From Stieleria magnilauensis (GTDB taxonomy: Bacteria; Planctomycetota; Planctomycetia; Pirellulales; Pirellulaceae), in contig CP036432.1 in assembly GCA_007753675.1 (NCBI GenBank), positions 9,240,233 through 9,304,232 on the forward strand: a stretch of DNA of 64,000 nt, written 5' to 3'. The position numbers were made by a program, and so were the translations under genes. Positions 54,601-63,028 of the stretch are shown piece by piece. Under the pieces are notes generated by a model. It was not told the DNA's origin. It did not search any database and worked only from the letters and a program-made list of their open reading frames with translations. Position 1 is the first letter of the stretch. Every line of letters starts with the position of its first letter.

Positions 54601-55430
54601 CCGGCAACTTGTACATCAATCGTCCCACCACCGGCGCCATCGTCTTGCGACAACCCTTCGGCGGCATCGGCAGCAGCGGCTACGGCCCGGGCGCCAAAGC
54701 CGGTGGCCCGCACTACGTGCTGCCGCTGATGCGACTCGAAAACACCGACTGCACCAAGTCGAATGAAGATCACGACGCTGCCAAGAACCCGCCGACGACC
54801 ACTGAAACCACGTCGGTCGACGACGCGCTCGAAGCGATCGGCGGGCTCGATGCAGACGTGATCGACATCGACCGCGCGACGCGATTCGCCACGTCCGCCA
54901 AACGGACCGCCGGTCAATTGACCGGCACGATGCACGATCACGTTCGGTTGATCGGCCAAGACAATTGGCGACGTTATCTGCCGGTGGGACAACTTCGCGT
55001 ACGGCTACAAGGAAGCGAAACGACAGACGACCTGGCCGTCTCTATGCTCGCCGCGGCGGCGGCGAAATGCCCGGTGACCTACTCGCTCTGCAACGAGTCC
55101 TCGGATTTGGTCCCGGTACTCGAACGGATTTCCGAACACCTGATCGACAATGCGGTCTGCTCGTGGCGATGCGAATGGGTGCAGGAATCCGACGAAGCGT
55201 TGGCGGAAGAAATCTCCGACGGCCGCGTCGATCGTCTGCGTGTGCTGACTGCGACGAAGCAACTGCCGACGCTGCTGCATGATGCCTGCCGACAGGCGTT
55301 CATCAGCATCATCGCGGAAACGGTGGTCGATGACGCCGAGATCGAGATGCTGCGTTACCTCAACGAGCAATCGATCTCCCACGACTACCACCGCTACGGC
55401 AACCTCGGCCGCCGGCAACCCACCGCCTAA
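51675..55430 (+). CDS. putA: Bifunctional proline dehydrogenase / L-glutamate gamma-semialdehyde dehydrogenase
   Basis: Oxidises proline to P5C (FAD) and then to glutamate (NAD). 1251 aa. The PRODH barrel spans about residues 90-480, with YLDMEEYRDLHLTADAF, LVKGANMEMERVEAS and GVASHNLFDIALAM. The aldehyde dehydrogenase spans about 560-1050: VAVISPWNFPLAIPCGGVVA near 695, the general base in IAETGGKNATIV near 795 and the catalytic Cys in HSGQKCSATS near 830. The C-terminal 200 residues are a further domain of the type seen in long PutAs (VRLQGSETTDDL), here without the N-terminal DNA-binding ribbon-helix-helix. It stands alone. Confidence 0.95.
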   Translation: MSDTPLDLATLLAIADDHFDDDADAAIEIAKALLQRSRALQTPQERHQQAELDRMISRPGDKATLVEMTDQAFRTHSPARVADQLTHILDVQGVPRFFSPLEQTMLRGFQTFGGYLPGVAVPLVKDKMRQETANVILPAEEQPLREHLAARQDSGVLMNVNFLGESLLGEDDANARLQNYLRALQIPEIACISVKLSTLLSQISTIARRHTVAVVSDRLELLYRAAARERFTRADGTVSSKFVYLDMEEYRDLHLTADAFTETLGRPGLEQVRAGIALQAYIPDSFDVLTHLIEWSAERVRAGGVPITVRLVKGANMEMERVEASVGGWPQTPYTQKTQTDANFKRMLRSMIRAAADGHLLIGVASHNLFDIALAMLWGSRTQRRGIETNDALQATVLDRMQFEMLEGMANHQRRALFESAPRMLLYAPACRREDFINAIGYLIRRLDENTGKDNFLRYSFRLTPDSDTWDRLADGFRESLAMIDSVATAPRRSQDRRTPPSQPAAAANWRSYVNEPDTDWALTQHSEWAESIVADWKPRCDDAAEHVPLNIAGQTRAPDAPSGSSDAPQARVLRESMDPSRPGHVACRFTEATAQDVDDAIGCASDDPARWRQMSWDARYELFRKAAQNMRVRRGELIGAMMIDGGKLISEADPEVSEAIDFTEFYPLTVRPYLQRAGRPGSPFSTSPRGTVAVISPWNFPLAIPCGGVVAALAAGNTVILKPASDTVLPAYRLAKCFWDAGVPETALQLVPCSGSGAGKRLVDDPRIDAVILTGGTETAKTMLRQRPELQLIAETGGKNATIVTSLSDRDLAIKHVLHSAFSHSGQKCSATSLLLLDQELYNNADFRNTLADAAESLPVGSVWDLSSRVGPLIRPPSGVLEQGIKELESGEEWLVMPRRVGDNRQLYRPGIKWNVRRGSFTHRTELFGPVLGVMSFTRLEEAIEMVNATGYGLTSGLESLDDREQRLWRDNIRAGNLYINRPTTGAIVLRQPFGGIGSSGYGPGAKAGGPHYVLPLMRLENTDCTKSNEDHDAAKNPPTTTETTSVDDALEAIGGLDADVIDIDRATRFATSAKRTAGQLTGTMHDHVRLIGQDNWRRYLPVGQLRVRLQGSETTDDLAVSMLAAAAAKCPVTYSLCNESSDLVPVLERISEHLIDNAVCSWRCEWVQESDEALAEEISDGRVDRLRVLTATKQLPTLLHDACRQAFISIIAETVVDDAEIEMLRYLNEQSISHDYHRYGNLGRRQPTA

Positions 55431-55478
55431 GCCCACCAGTGGCGTACGCCCATCGCCACCCACTTCGGCACTGAAGGT

Positions 55479-55546
55479 GTTAGCGGAACGGCGCGAGCCG
55501 TCCGGTGCGACCTTGACAGACCGGAGGGCTCGCGCCCTACCGCTAA
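55479..55546. repeat. Palindromic repeat, family R2, between putA and the ResB-CcsA gene
   Basis: GTTAGCGGAACGGCGCGAGC (from 55479) pairs with GGCTCGCGCCCTACCGCTAA (to about 55545) with few mismatches and a 15-nt loop. It lies in the 201-bp convergent gap, followed at 55612-55641 by the segment GGATGCCAAGCAGGATGC shared with 6583-6611. That second segment overlaps the last codons of the ResB-CcsA gene. Confidence 0.8.
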
Positions 55547-55631
55547 CAAGTAACACCCCGTTCGGAATCAAGTCGACGCCAGTGGCGTACGCTTCCAGCT
55601 TGCGACTCAGCCTGGATGCCAAGCAGGATGC

Positions 55632-58600
55632 TTACCCCACTTTGCGCCAAGCGAGTAGGCCTGCGATCAAAAACGCGAACTGCGTCGCCATGAAAATCGT
55701 CAGCCACATCAGCACGCCTTGGGTGAAGCCGTAGCTGTGCAACCCGATCCCCAATTCGTTGGTCCCGAACCAGCTCCACGCCGTGACGATATTGCCGCCG
55801 ATGGAGAGGATCGCGAAGCCGCGCGCCTTGACCATCCCGTCCCAACGGGCGTGCAGCATCAACGCGTTCCAAATCACAATCAACAACGCGCCATTTTCTT
55901 TCGGGTCCCAGCCCCAGAAGCGACCCCAGCTGTCATCGGCCCACAACCCGCCCAGGATGGTCCCGACGGTACTGAACAGGATCCCGAAGCACGCGGCGCC
56001 GTAGATCATGCGATACAGCGATCGCCCCGCGCGTTCTTCGGCGCCGATCCAGTTACTGATCAGATAACCGATCCCCAGCATGCCGGCCACCATCGTCGCG
56101 ACGTAGCCCAGCGAAACGCTGATGACGTGGGTCGCCAACCAGAACTGGGTGTCCAAGACGGCTTGCAAGACCGGCATCGTGTCGCCACTGCTAAGCCCGC
56201 GTGCGACTAACAGCGAAAGCGTTCCCGCGGTCGCGGCGACCAGGTTGCCGAATCCGAGTCGATAGATTCGGTCGATCACCAACCCGCCCAGAACGGCCGC
56301 CCAGCCGATGAACACGGCCGACGAGTAAATGTTGATGACCGGTGCCCGGCCGGTGATGTAAATGCGGCTGAGAATGGCGACCGAGTGAATCAGTGCGGCG
56401 ACCAGCAACACGCCCCACGTCGCGTTCCTTAGGCGGTGGTCCCCGATCGCCAAGAACAGCAACGCCATCACCATCGAAAGGATGTACAAGATGGTCGCGC
56501 GGATCTCTGGTGAATTGGATTCCATCCAACGTTCCAGCGCCACCTTTTTAGAATTCAGCCCGGGGATCGGGTACGCGGCTGAAAGTGCCAATTGGTCATC
56601 GACGGCTTGGTTAAAACCTTCGTAATCCTTCTTTTCGTCACTGTACGATTCGATCATCCGGCTGAACGGGTCCGAAGCCAGCTGGCGATCAGGGTCATCT
56701 GACGGCCCCATGGAAGCATCGGCAAAGAACGCGGGGGCGAAGGCTGACCAATCGGGATCGCTGACGGCGTCGGTCGCCTCGTCCTGAGTCGGAGGAACGA
56801 TCCGAGCGGTCGGCATGTTCTGGATCGATGCCATCCGTCGCTGCAATTCGTCGATCGCGAATCGCCGCACCATTTCTTCGGTGATGCCTTCGGGCAAGTT
56901 GTCTGTCGGAATCTCTGGCGGACGCGGCAATTGGAACGCTTCGGCGGTCAACATGTATTGACGGGTTCGGCGATCCAGCTCGAGCAGCTTCTTTTCTTTA
57001 AACGACAACGCCGCTTCGTCTTTACCGCGAGCCGCCTTAATCAGCGCGTCGGCCTTGGGCCATTCGGTCAGCAACTCATCAAGCGAGTACAGCCGACTCT
57101 CACGCCGGTCCAATTTCAATTGACTACGCACCTCTTCGGCATCGACGCGGAACATCGGCAAGTAACGCAGTGCGGGATCGTCGATCGCGACTTCCATCAA
57201 CCACTGCATCGCCGACATGCTTTTCTTGTCGACACGGCTCTTGATGGCCCCCGGAGCGTTTTCCATCGGCAGCGATTCTTTGTTGCTGATCGCCTTGAGC
57301 GTCTGGCGGGCGAAAGCATCGAGCGGCAAGACCCGGCCGCCGAACTGGGCGGGGATTTTGCCGGCGGTATAGAAGTCATAGTCCTTGTCACGCGAATCGG
57401 GCCGCAACGACGTCATCGCCGCGGGCCATGGAATGAGCATCATCAGGGCAAGCACGGCCGCGATGTTGAACGCGATCACGGCCGGCCGCGAGGACGTCAA
57501 CACTTGTCGGTCCTCTTGGCTCAGTTCGGCCATCTCCTTGGCTCGCTCTCGTTCCCGACGTCCGACGAAACGCTTGAGCGTGCCGGTGAAGTGGGCCAGC
57601 ATGCCGAGCGCCATGATGCTGCAAGCGACGTAGGGGATCAGCCAACCGCTGTTGCGCACCACCTGCAGCCCCGTCAGTTCTTTTCCACCGGGTAGCGGTG
57701 TGTAACTGGATTGGAAAAACGTTTCGCCGCGGTAGCGAAGCGGGTTGTTCATCCAGACCCGCTCGCGACGATCTTCGCCGGTTTCGGTGTCGATGATGCG
57801 AATGTAAGAACTGTAGTCCCGTGGCGTTTCGGTGCCGCTGTAATTGCGGCGTTGGACGTCTTCCAAGTGAACCCAATACGGCTTCACCTCGCGATGGTAC
57901 TTCAGCCCGATCTTGTATTCCGTCTCGTTGATTGTGACTTCGTCGTAAACGTCCTTGGCCGTTCCGCCCGGTACCAAGGTCTCTCGATCGGACAGCATTT
58001 GGCTGACCAGATGCGTGCCCAGCGACTCGCCAGTCTCCTTGTCGATCAATTCGATGTAAGCCGCCGCCACGTTCACTTCACCATCGGTCCCGCCACGCTT
58101 GCGTGCTTCGACGGCCTGGACTTCCAAACCGACACCCTTGGTTGCCGGGTTGCCGGTCGGTTTCGGATTGATCAGATCCGAGTTTTCGTAGAACGCGACC
58201 ACCTTCACATCGGCCGGCAACGCGTCGTCGCGAATCAATTCGCCCGTGGACAAGGCTTGACCGATTTGCGGGCCGGGAATGGCCGTCACCATGTCCTCTT
58301 CTTCGCCGGGCACGATGAAGGTCAGTTCCACCTTGTCCAGGTTGATCAACGCGTTGGTCGATTCGCCTTCGACCAGACTGATCCGCTGTTCCAACTGGCG
58401 ATCGCCGAACGCGAACTGCCCGAACATCAACAGTCCGACGCCGAAGTGCAGCAACAGATTGCCGCCTTGGCGTCCGAAGATCAGCAAACACCCGACCAAC
58501 AAGATGACGCCGGCACCGAGTCCCTTGGTCAATTGCCAAACAATTCGCAGCCCCGGATCACCGATCCGCGCGCCGCTGAACAACGTGTACGCGATGATGC

Positions 58601-59216
58601 CCGCCAACAGCGCCGCGGTGATGTAACCGAGGACGCGTAGTGAGCGATGCTTGACATTGGTCGACACGGCAGTCAAACCGATCGCGGCGGCGACCCCGAT
58701 GCCCTGCACGACGTACCAGAGAGACTCATAGGAGATCGGTGGCGCGCCCTGCAATCCGTCGCTGCTGTGTCCGCTGGCGATGATCAATCCCGCGACGACA
58801 AACCCGGCCAGGATAAACGTGATGCCGGCGGCCAAGCGTCCGCCCGTTGCCGACACTCGGAACCGTGTCGTCTTGGACGCAATCAAGTTCATCATCAGCA
58901 ACACGCCGATCAACGCACCACCGGGAAACGGAATGATCCCGCGGATCGGATTGGCGTGTGGAAAAAACGCTTGGGGGAAGAAATCATCAAAGTGCATCCA
59001 AGCGATCCAAGACACGAAGTACCGCTCCTTGACGTCTTGCATGTTCATTTCGTCCTGGGCCAGCGTGCCGACCAAGACGATGATCAACGAGGCGGCAAAC
59101 AGGCCGACGGTCAGCTTGAGCGAACCGAGTGCCGCCAGCACATCGGCCGACGAGATCACGGTCGATTCTTCGCGTTCTTTCGGAAACTGGCCGGACGGGT
59201 TGGGAATGGTCGCCAT
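55632..59216 (-). CDS. Fused ResB/CcsA cytochrome c biogenesis protein (CcsBA type)
   Basis: 1194 aa. The N-terminal ResB part has helices (LTVGLFAASLIIVLVGTL, the WIAWMHFDDFFPQ region, ALIGVLLMMNLIAS) and a large periplasmic domain to about residue 530. A helix pair follows, then a periplasmic stretch of about 200 residues rich in charged residues. The C-terminal CcsA part ends with the heme-binding WWD motif WGWDPKENGALLIVIW near residue 1100 and conserved His residues (ATHVISVSLGYVATM). CcsBA moves heme out and ligates it to CxxCH. This matches the cytochrome-domain gene in the window, which needs System II maturation. Its stop overlaps a repeat. Confidence 0.9.
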   Translation of the reverse strand: MATIPNPSGQFPKEREESTVISSADVLAALGSLKLTVGLFAASLIIVLVGTLAQDEMNMQDVKERYFVSWIAWMHFDDFFPQAFFPHANPIRGIIPFPGGALIGVLLMMNLIASKTTRFRVSATGGRLAAGITFILAGFVVAGLIIASGHSSDGLQGAPPISYESLWYVVQGIGVAAAIGLTAVSTNVKHRSLRVLGYITAALLAGIIAYTLFSGARIGDPGLRIVWQLTKGLGAGVILLVGCLLIFGRQGGNLLLHFGVGLLMFGQFAFGDRQLEQRISLVEGESTNALINLDKVELTFIVPGEEEDMVTAIPGPQIGQALSTGELIRDDALPADVKVVAFYENSDLINPKPTGNPATKGVGLEVQAVEARKRGGTDGEVNVAAAYIELIDKETGESLGTHLVSQMLSDRETLVPGGTAKDVYDEVTINETEYKIGLKYHREVKPYWVHLEDVQRRNYSGTETPRDYSSYIRIIDTETGEDRRERVWMNNPLRYRGETFFQSSYTPLPGGKELTGLQVVRNSGWLIPYVACSIMALGMLAHFTGTLKRFVGRRERERAKEMAELSQEDRQVLTSSRPAVIAFNIAAVLALMMLIPWPAAMTSLRPDSRDKDYDFYTAGKIPAQFGGRVLPLDAFARQTLKAISNKESLPMENAPGAIKSRVDKKSMSAMQWLMEVAIDDPALRYLPMFRVDAEEVRSQLKLDRRESRLYSLDELLTEWPKADALIKAARGKDEAALSFKEKKLLELDRRTRQYMLTAEAFQLPRPPEIPTDNLPEGITEEMVRRFAIDELQRRMASIQNMPTARIVPPTQDEATDAVSDPDWSAFAPAFFADASMGPSDDPDRQLASDPFSRMIESYSDEKKDYEGFNQAVDDQLALSAAYPIPGLNSKKVALERWMESNSPEIRATILYILSMVMALLFLAIGDHRLRNATWGVLLVAALIHSVAILSRIYITGRAPVINIYSSAVFIGWAAVLGGLVIDRIYRLGFGNLVAATAGTLSLLVARGLSSGDTMPVLQAVLDTQFWLATHVISVSLGYVATMVAGMLGIGYLISNWIGAEERAGRSLYRMIYGAACFGILFSTVGTILGGLWADDSWGRFWGWDPKENGALLIVIWNALMLHARWDGMVKARGFAILSIGGNIVTAWSWFGTNELGIGLHSYGFTQGVLMWLTIFMATQFAFLIAGLLAWRKVG

Positions 59217-59272
59217 GTGCTTTCTACGGTTTGTTTTGATTCGGCTGAACGGGAATTCGGCTGAACGGGGAT

Positions 59273-60370
59273 TTAAAACGAAAGCGAATCCAAAAACGCT
59301 CTCATCGCGTCGGACTGCTCTGCGACGGTTTCGGGATCACCCGTCATTTTAATGAACTTGCTGCGTCCACCTTCCATTTCAACAATTGTCGCATCGATCG
59401 ATTTCTGTCCCTTTTCGGCGTCGCCTGCGATGATAAACCGCTGTGCCGGACGGCCGGAAACGTCGAATTTCTCCGCACCGGCCATCATTTCATCCACCGC
59501 GGACTCCTCAGGCTTTCCACCGGCGACCTGCCCCATCCAGCGTGCGACGTTACTACGCAGGTCTCCGCCGGCCGTGATCACCGTGATTTCTGACTCGCCG
59601 ACTTTGAACGCCGCTTCACGCATCCCGCCGGGCCGGACGTCCAAGCGTTCCCAACCCTCGGGCGTCTCCGACTGAAGCGACGTTTGCGTCGGCGTGCCCT
59701 GTGGCGGGCTGCCGGTCGACGCGTTGACGGGTGGTCGCGCGGCCGGCGGCATGCCCATCGGACCGGCACCGGGCATCATTCCCATCGGAGCGGCCGTGGC
59801 GGCTCCGGGCTGTCCCACCAGATCCACCCAGACGGCTTGGCCCTCGGCCGCAGCCAGCTCGATCGATTCGCCGCCGGACCATTTCTCCGACGACGGCTTC
59901 AAGCCGACTTGGCCGCGCCAACGGTTCACGTTTTGCTGGACGTAATCGTTCCACGCCGCCTCGTCCATTGTGCCGGGAACCGACAGGTTGGAAATGCTCA
60001 GGTCCAATTGCTTCTTGGGCGTGTTGATATCGATCGTGGCGAAACGCATCGGCTTTTTTCCGCCGCGACGCCATCCTTCAGGCAGCGGTTCCAGCACGGG
60101 TTCGTCACTGGAATCGAATTGGACACTTTTGACAAACGATTGAAACTCGTCGTCGATCAGCGCCACCGCGTCTTCGGGGCCGAGAATCTTGAAGAACCAG
60201 ACCTTTTCGCCGCGAGGGACCATCACCGCCAACAACCGATCCTTGCCCGGCAGCAACTGCTCGGGGACCTTCGTGGGAATCTTGTAGGTGACGATTCCTT
60301 CGGGTTGCTCACACCCACCGATGATCAGCATCGCGAACATCAGCGCTGCGATCTTCAGCGTGGCCAGCAT
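59273..60370 (-). CDS. Lipoprotein of unknown function
   Basis: 365 aa from the ATG at 60370. The lipobox LMFAMLIIGGCEQPEG directs lipid attachment at Cys. The mature protein is mixed alpha/beta with a Gly/Met/Pro/Ala linker near residues 215-245 (APMGMMPGAGPMGMPPAARP), then a second domain (GGMREAAFKVGESEITVITA). The frame is open to 60460 but the extra residues would precede the signal. It lies directly upstream of the ResB-CcsA gene in transcription (56 bp), so it may be an accessory envelope protein, but no evidence fixes its role. Confidence 0.75.
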   Translation of the reverse strand: MLATLKIAALMFAMLIIGGCEQPEGIVTYKIPTKVPEQLLPGKDRLLAVMVPRGEKVWFFKILGPEDAVALIDDEFQSFVKSVQFDSSDEPVLEPLPEGWRRGGKKPMRFATIDINTPKKQLDLSISNLSVPGTMDEAAWNDYVQQNVNRWRGQVGLKPSSEKWSGGESIELAAAEGQAVWVDLVGQPGAATAAPMGMMPGAGPMGMPPAARPPVNASTGSPPQGTPTQTSLQSETPEGWERLDVRPGGMREAAFKVGESEITVITAGGDLRSNVARWMGQVAGGKPEESAVDEMMAGAEKFDVSGRPAQRFIIAGDAEKGQKSIDATIVEMEGGRSKFIKMTGDPETVAEQSDAMRAFLDSLSF

Positions 60371-60591
60371 CCGCACCGGCGGGACGGCCAGCCGTCTTCG
60401 GATCCCACCACCGTGGTGGCGTACTTTCTCTCTCAGATCCGGAATCATGGGCGCGGTCATAGCGGGGGCAGGCGGGAGGGTGAAGTCCGTTTCGGGGTGG
60501 GAACGCGGCGTCCGTACCTGGTTAGTATAGACGCGCCACCACCCTTCTTCGTACCCGCCAAGGCCAAAGCCGAGTCAGGAATCCCAGCCGA

Positions 60592-62274
60592 TCAGGAATC
60601 CCAGCCCATCAATCCGATCAGCGAATCGGTCAGGGCGCTGACCGGCGACGAGATATCGTTGTAGGTCCACATGTTGCGAACCAAGTCGGTCATCAGCATG
60701 CCGCCCAGCGAAAGCGTCAGGATGATGAACATCAGCGCCAGACACTGCAGCATCGAAAAGGGAACTTCGTAGCCCCCCATGCCGGAGACTGCACCGACCG
60801 AAGGCGATTCGTCGACCTCATCCATCTCGATCGATTCACCACCCAGGACGTCCCCGTCCATGCCGGCGGGTGATTCATCGAACGCATCGGCCTCCAGCGG
60901 TTCGGCATCGCTAAACCCGGCATCGGCAAATCCCGCGTCGTCGGCGAAGTCATCGTTGAATTCAACGGCCTCACCGACCAATTCCGAATCCTCGACTTCG
61001 ATGACCTGCGAGCTGCTTTCCAGATCCGCGTCCAAGCCGACGCCGGAGGGTGAAAGCTGGAACTCCTCGTCCGACCCGCTGCCTCCGGCGTTCTTGCCGC
61101 TGGAGCCAGAAATCCCGCTGCCGTCGGTCAGTTCGGCACCCAAGTCCAGCGCCGACAGACTGCTGCCGGCCAGATCCAGGGGCTCGCTCTCGAGCGACAA
61201 TCCGCTGTCGCTGGGGCTCATCAGGTTGATGCCACTGTCGCCGGCGACCGAAATATCGCTGACGCTGTCGAGCATCAAATCGGCGTCGTCATCGGCGATC
61301 ACCAGGTCATCGTCCTCGTCCAACGCGTCGTCCATCTCGTTGATGACGCTGGAACCGAGCCCGCTGCCCAGGCCCGACGAGGTCAACAGATTTTCGCTGT
61401 CGCCCGAAATCAGACCGCTTCCGCTGCCGGATTGTTCGGCACCGAGCAGATCCAATTCGCTCAAGACATCCGCACCAGACGACTTCAGCTGTTCCCCGGA
61501 ATCCGGCGAATCGAGTTCGTTCATCAATTCCAGACTGCTCGCCCCGGCGGCTTTGACCTGCAGTTCGTCCTCGGACAGCGAATCCAAATCCAAGCTGTCC
61601 GAATCCTCGCCCAACATCAAATCATCGCTGTCGTCTTCGGACAATGAACCGGCGAAAGCGAATTCATCGTCTGAACTGGCGCCATCGGTGACATCGACGT
61701 CGCTGATCGAGATTTTGTCGGCCTCGGCTTGGATCTCTGCTTTGGCGACCGGCCCGGTGCTGCCCTCTTTGGGATCGATGGCGACGTCGATCGAATCAAC
61801 GCTATCGTCCATCAACGCCGGGTCGTTGAGTTTTAATTCCGCCGAATCGATTTCTTGCAGTGCGTTTTCGTCACTCTCGAACAGCGAATCCTGCTCCAAC
61901 TCGTCGCCCAGCTTGCCGCTGTCCGAGGCCACCAGTTCGACGTCGCTGCCCTCTTCTTTGGAGCCCGTCACCAAGTTGACGTCGCTGCCTTCGCCGGGCG
62001 TTTCCGATCCGATGCCCAAATCGCTGCCGTCAGCGTCGGCGGCCGAATCGCCACCGATCACGCTGCCCGATCCCGAGCCGGATTCACCGACCAGAATCCC
62101 AGACCCGAATCCGTCGGCCAATTCATCCGCCAAACGGTCGATTTCGGTGTCGGGGAACTTCCAACTGGAACCGTCACGAAAACCGCGGACTTGGCCTTGG
62201 CTGCGAAGTTCAACGAGGCGATCGGTGCTGATCCCAAGTTTTGCAGCAGCTTCTTCAAGTGACAGATAAGACAT
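60592..62274 (-). CDS. Excisionase-type HTH protein with long Asp/Ser-rich linker and C-terminal membrane helix
   Basis: 560 aa from the ATG at 62274. Residues 1-55 form a MerR/excisionase-like winged helix: MSYLSLEEAAAKLGISTDRL, then FRDGSSWKFPDTEIDRL. Residues about 60-500 are low-complexity, rich in Asp, Ser, Glu, Leu and Gly (GSGSGSVIGGDSAADADGSD, SEDDSDDLMLGEDSDSLDLD) with no predicted fold. The tail has a single helix (MLQCLALMFIILTLSLGGML) and a short ending. So a DNA-binding-type head is tethered to the membrane by a long disordered acidic chain. Such proteins recur in planctomycetes. The target is unknown; the domain may instead bind protein. Its own stop lies 222 bp before the lipoprotein start. 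Confidence 0.75.
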   Translation of the reverse strand: MSYLSLEEAAAKLGISTDRLVELRSQGQVRGFRDGSSWKFPDTEIDRLADELADGFGSGILVGESGSGSGSVIGGDSAADADGSDLGIGSETPGEGSDVNLVTGSKEEGSDVELVASDSGKLGDELEQDSLFESDENALQEIDSAELKLNDPALMDDSVDSIDVAIDPKEGSTGPVAKAEIQAEADKISISDVDVTDGASSDDEFAFAGSLSEDDSDDLMLGEDSDSLDLDSLSEDELQVKAAGASSLELMNELDSPDSGEQLKSSGADVLSELDLLGAEQSGSGSGLISGDSENLLTSSGLGSGLGSSVINEMDDALDEDDDLVIADDDADLMLDSVSDISVAGDSGINLMSPSDSGLSLESEPLDLAGSSLSALDLGAELTDGSGISGSSGKNAGGSGSDEEFQLSPSGVGLDADLESSSQVIEVEDSELVGEAVEFNDDFADDAGFADAGFSDAEPLEADAFDESPAGMDGDVLGGESIEMDEVDESPSVGAVSGMGGYEVPFSMLQCLALMFIILTLSLGGMLMTDLVRNMWTYNDISSPVSALTDSLIGLMGWDS

Positions 62275-62358
62275 GGGCGAAGATTGATTCGAGCGGGGGG
62301 GAGAAACTATGGGTACGACTGATGCCCCTTTCCCTATCGCTCGGATCGCCGGCAAACG

Positions 62359-62790
62359 CTACTTCACCTGACTGCCAAGAAGTCGGATTTGACCGGGAAG
62401 TGGCTTCGTCAGATTGAGCGATAAGGAAAAGTCGGCATCGATCGGGCGGCTGCTGACCAAGCGGATCTGGCCCGACCTATCGATATGATACACGGCGATT
62501 TGCATTTTTCCGGTATGAACCAGCGTAATTGTTTGACTTCCCGAGCCGTCAAATCCGTTAAACCCGATCAACTCCCCCGCCGCCGCGACTTGCGGCCCCT
62601 TTTCGCTCGCGCCGAGCTGCATCGCGGACGGTCCCACACCCTGCACCGCCTGTCCGGGGGGCAACGCGGTTTCGTAACCGCCGGCCCCCGCGTTTTCCGG
62701 AATCCCATAAGGCGACGGCTGGTCGGCAACCCCGCCGACGACCAAGGCTGACAGCAGTCCCAATCCCAGCAATCCGATTCGCCAATGCAT
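62359..62790 (-). CDS. Small secreted protein of unknown function
   Basis: 143 aa from the ATG at 62790. The signal peptide is WRIGLLGLGLLSALVVGGVA. The mature part has a Pro/Gly-rich start (PSPYGIPENAGAGGYETALP) and a beta-rich end (TITLVHTGKMQIAVYHIDRS, FSLSLNLTKPLPGQIRLL). It lies 84 bp upstream of the HTH tail-anchored gene in the same direction, so the two may share a transcript. Confidence 0.65.
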   Translation of the reverse strand: MHWRIGLLGLGLLSALVVGGVADQPSPYGIPENAGAGGYETALPPGQAVQGVGPSAMQLGASEKGPQVAAAGELIGFNGFDGSGSQTITLVHTGKMQIAVYHIDRSGQIRLVSSRPIDADFSLSLNLTKPLPGQIRLLGSQVK

Positions 62791-62833
62791 CCTGCAGTCT
62801 CCTAAAGTGGATTCGATCATCCGTTGTTTTTAC

Positions 62834-62953
62834 TAGCGGTAGGGCGCGAGCCCTCCGGTCTTTCAACCTGTTTTCAAACCGCCACCGGACGGCTCGCGCC
62901 GTTCCGCTACCGCCTCAGCGCCAAGCCACCGGACGGCTCGCGCCGTTCCGCTT
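62834..62953. repeat. Palindromic repeat, family R2, with duplicated right arm
   Basis: Left arm TAGCGGTAGGGCGCGAGCCC (from 62834) and two copies of the right arm GGACGGCTCGCGCCGTTCCG at about 62887-62906 and 62931-62950. Either right arm could pair with the single left arm. It fills most of the gap between the small secreted gene and the inositol-monophosphatase gene. Confidence 0.8.
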
Positions 62954-63028
62954 CAGCGCTGATACGGATGGGCCCGCTCGCCGTCCGTCGCGTCTCAGCT
63001 TGCACCCCGTGCTACCAATCCGCCGGCA

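Noticed and set aside
60779-62269. Long plus-strand open frame rich in Ser and Pro
   Set aside because: It is the antisense of the Asp/Ser-rich HTH tail-anchored protein; its Ser/Pro content simply mirrors GAC/TCG codons. No start context or family match.
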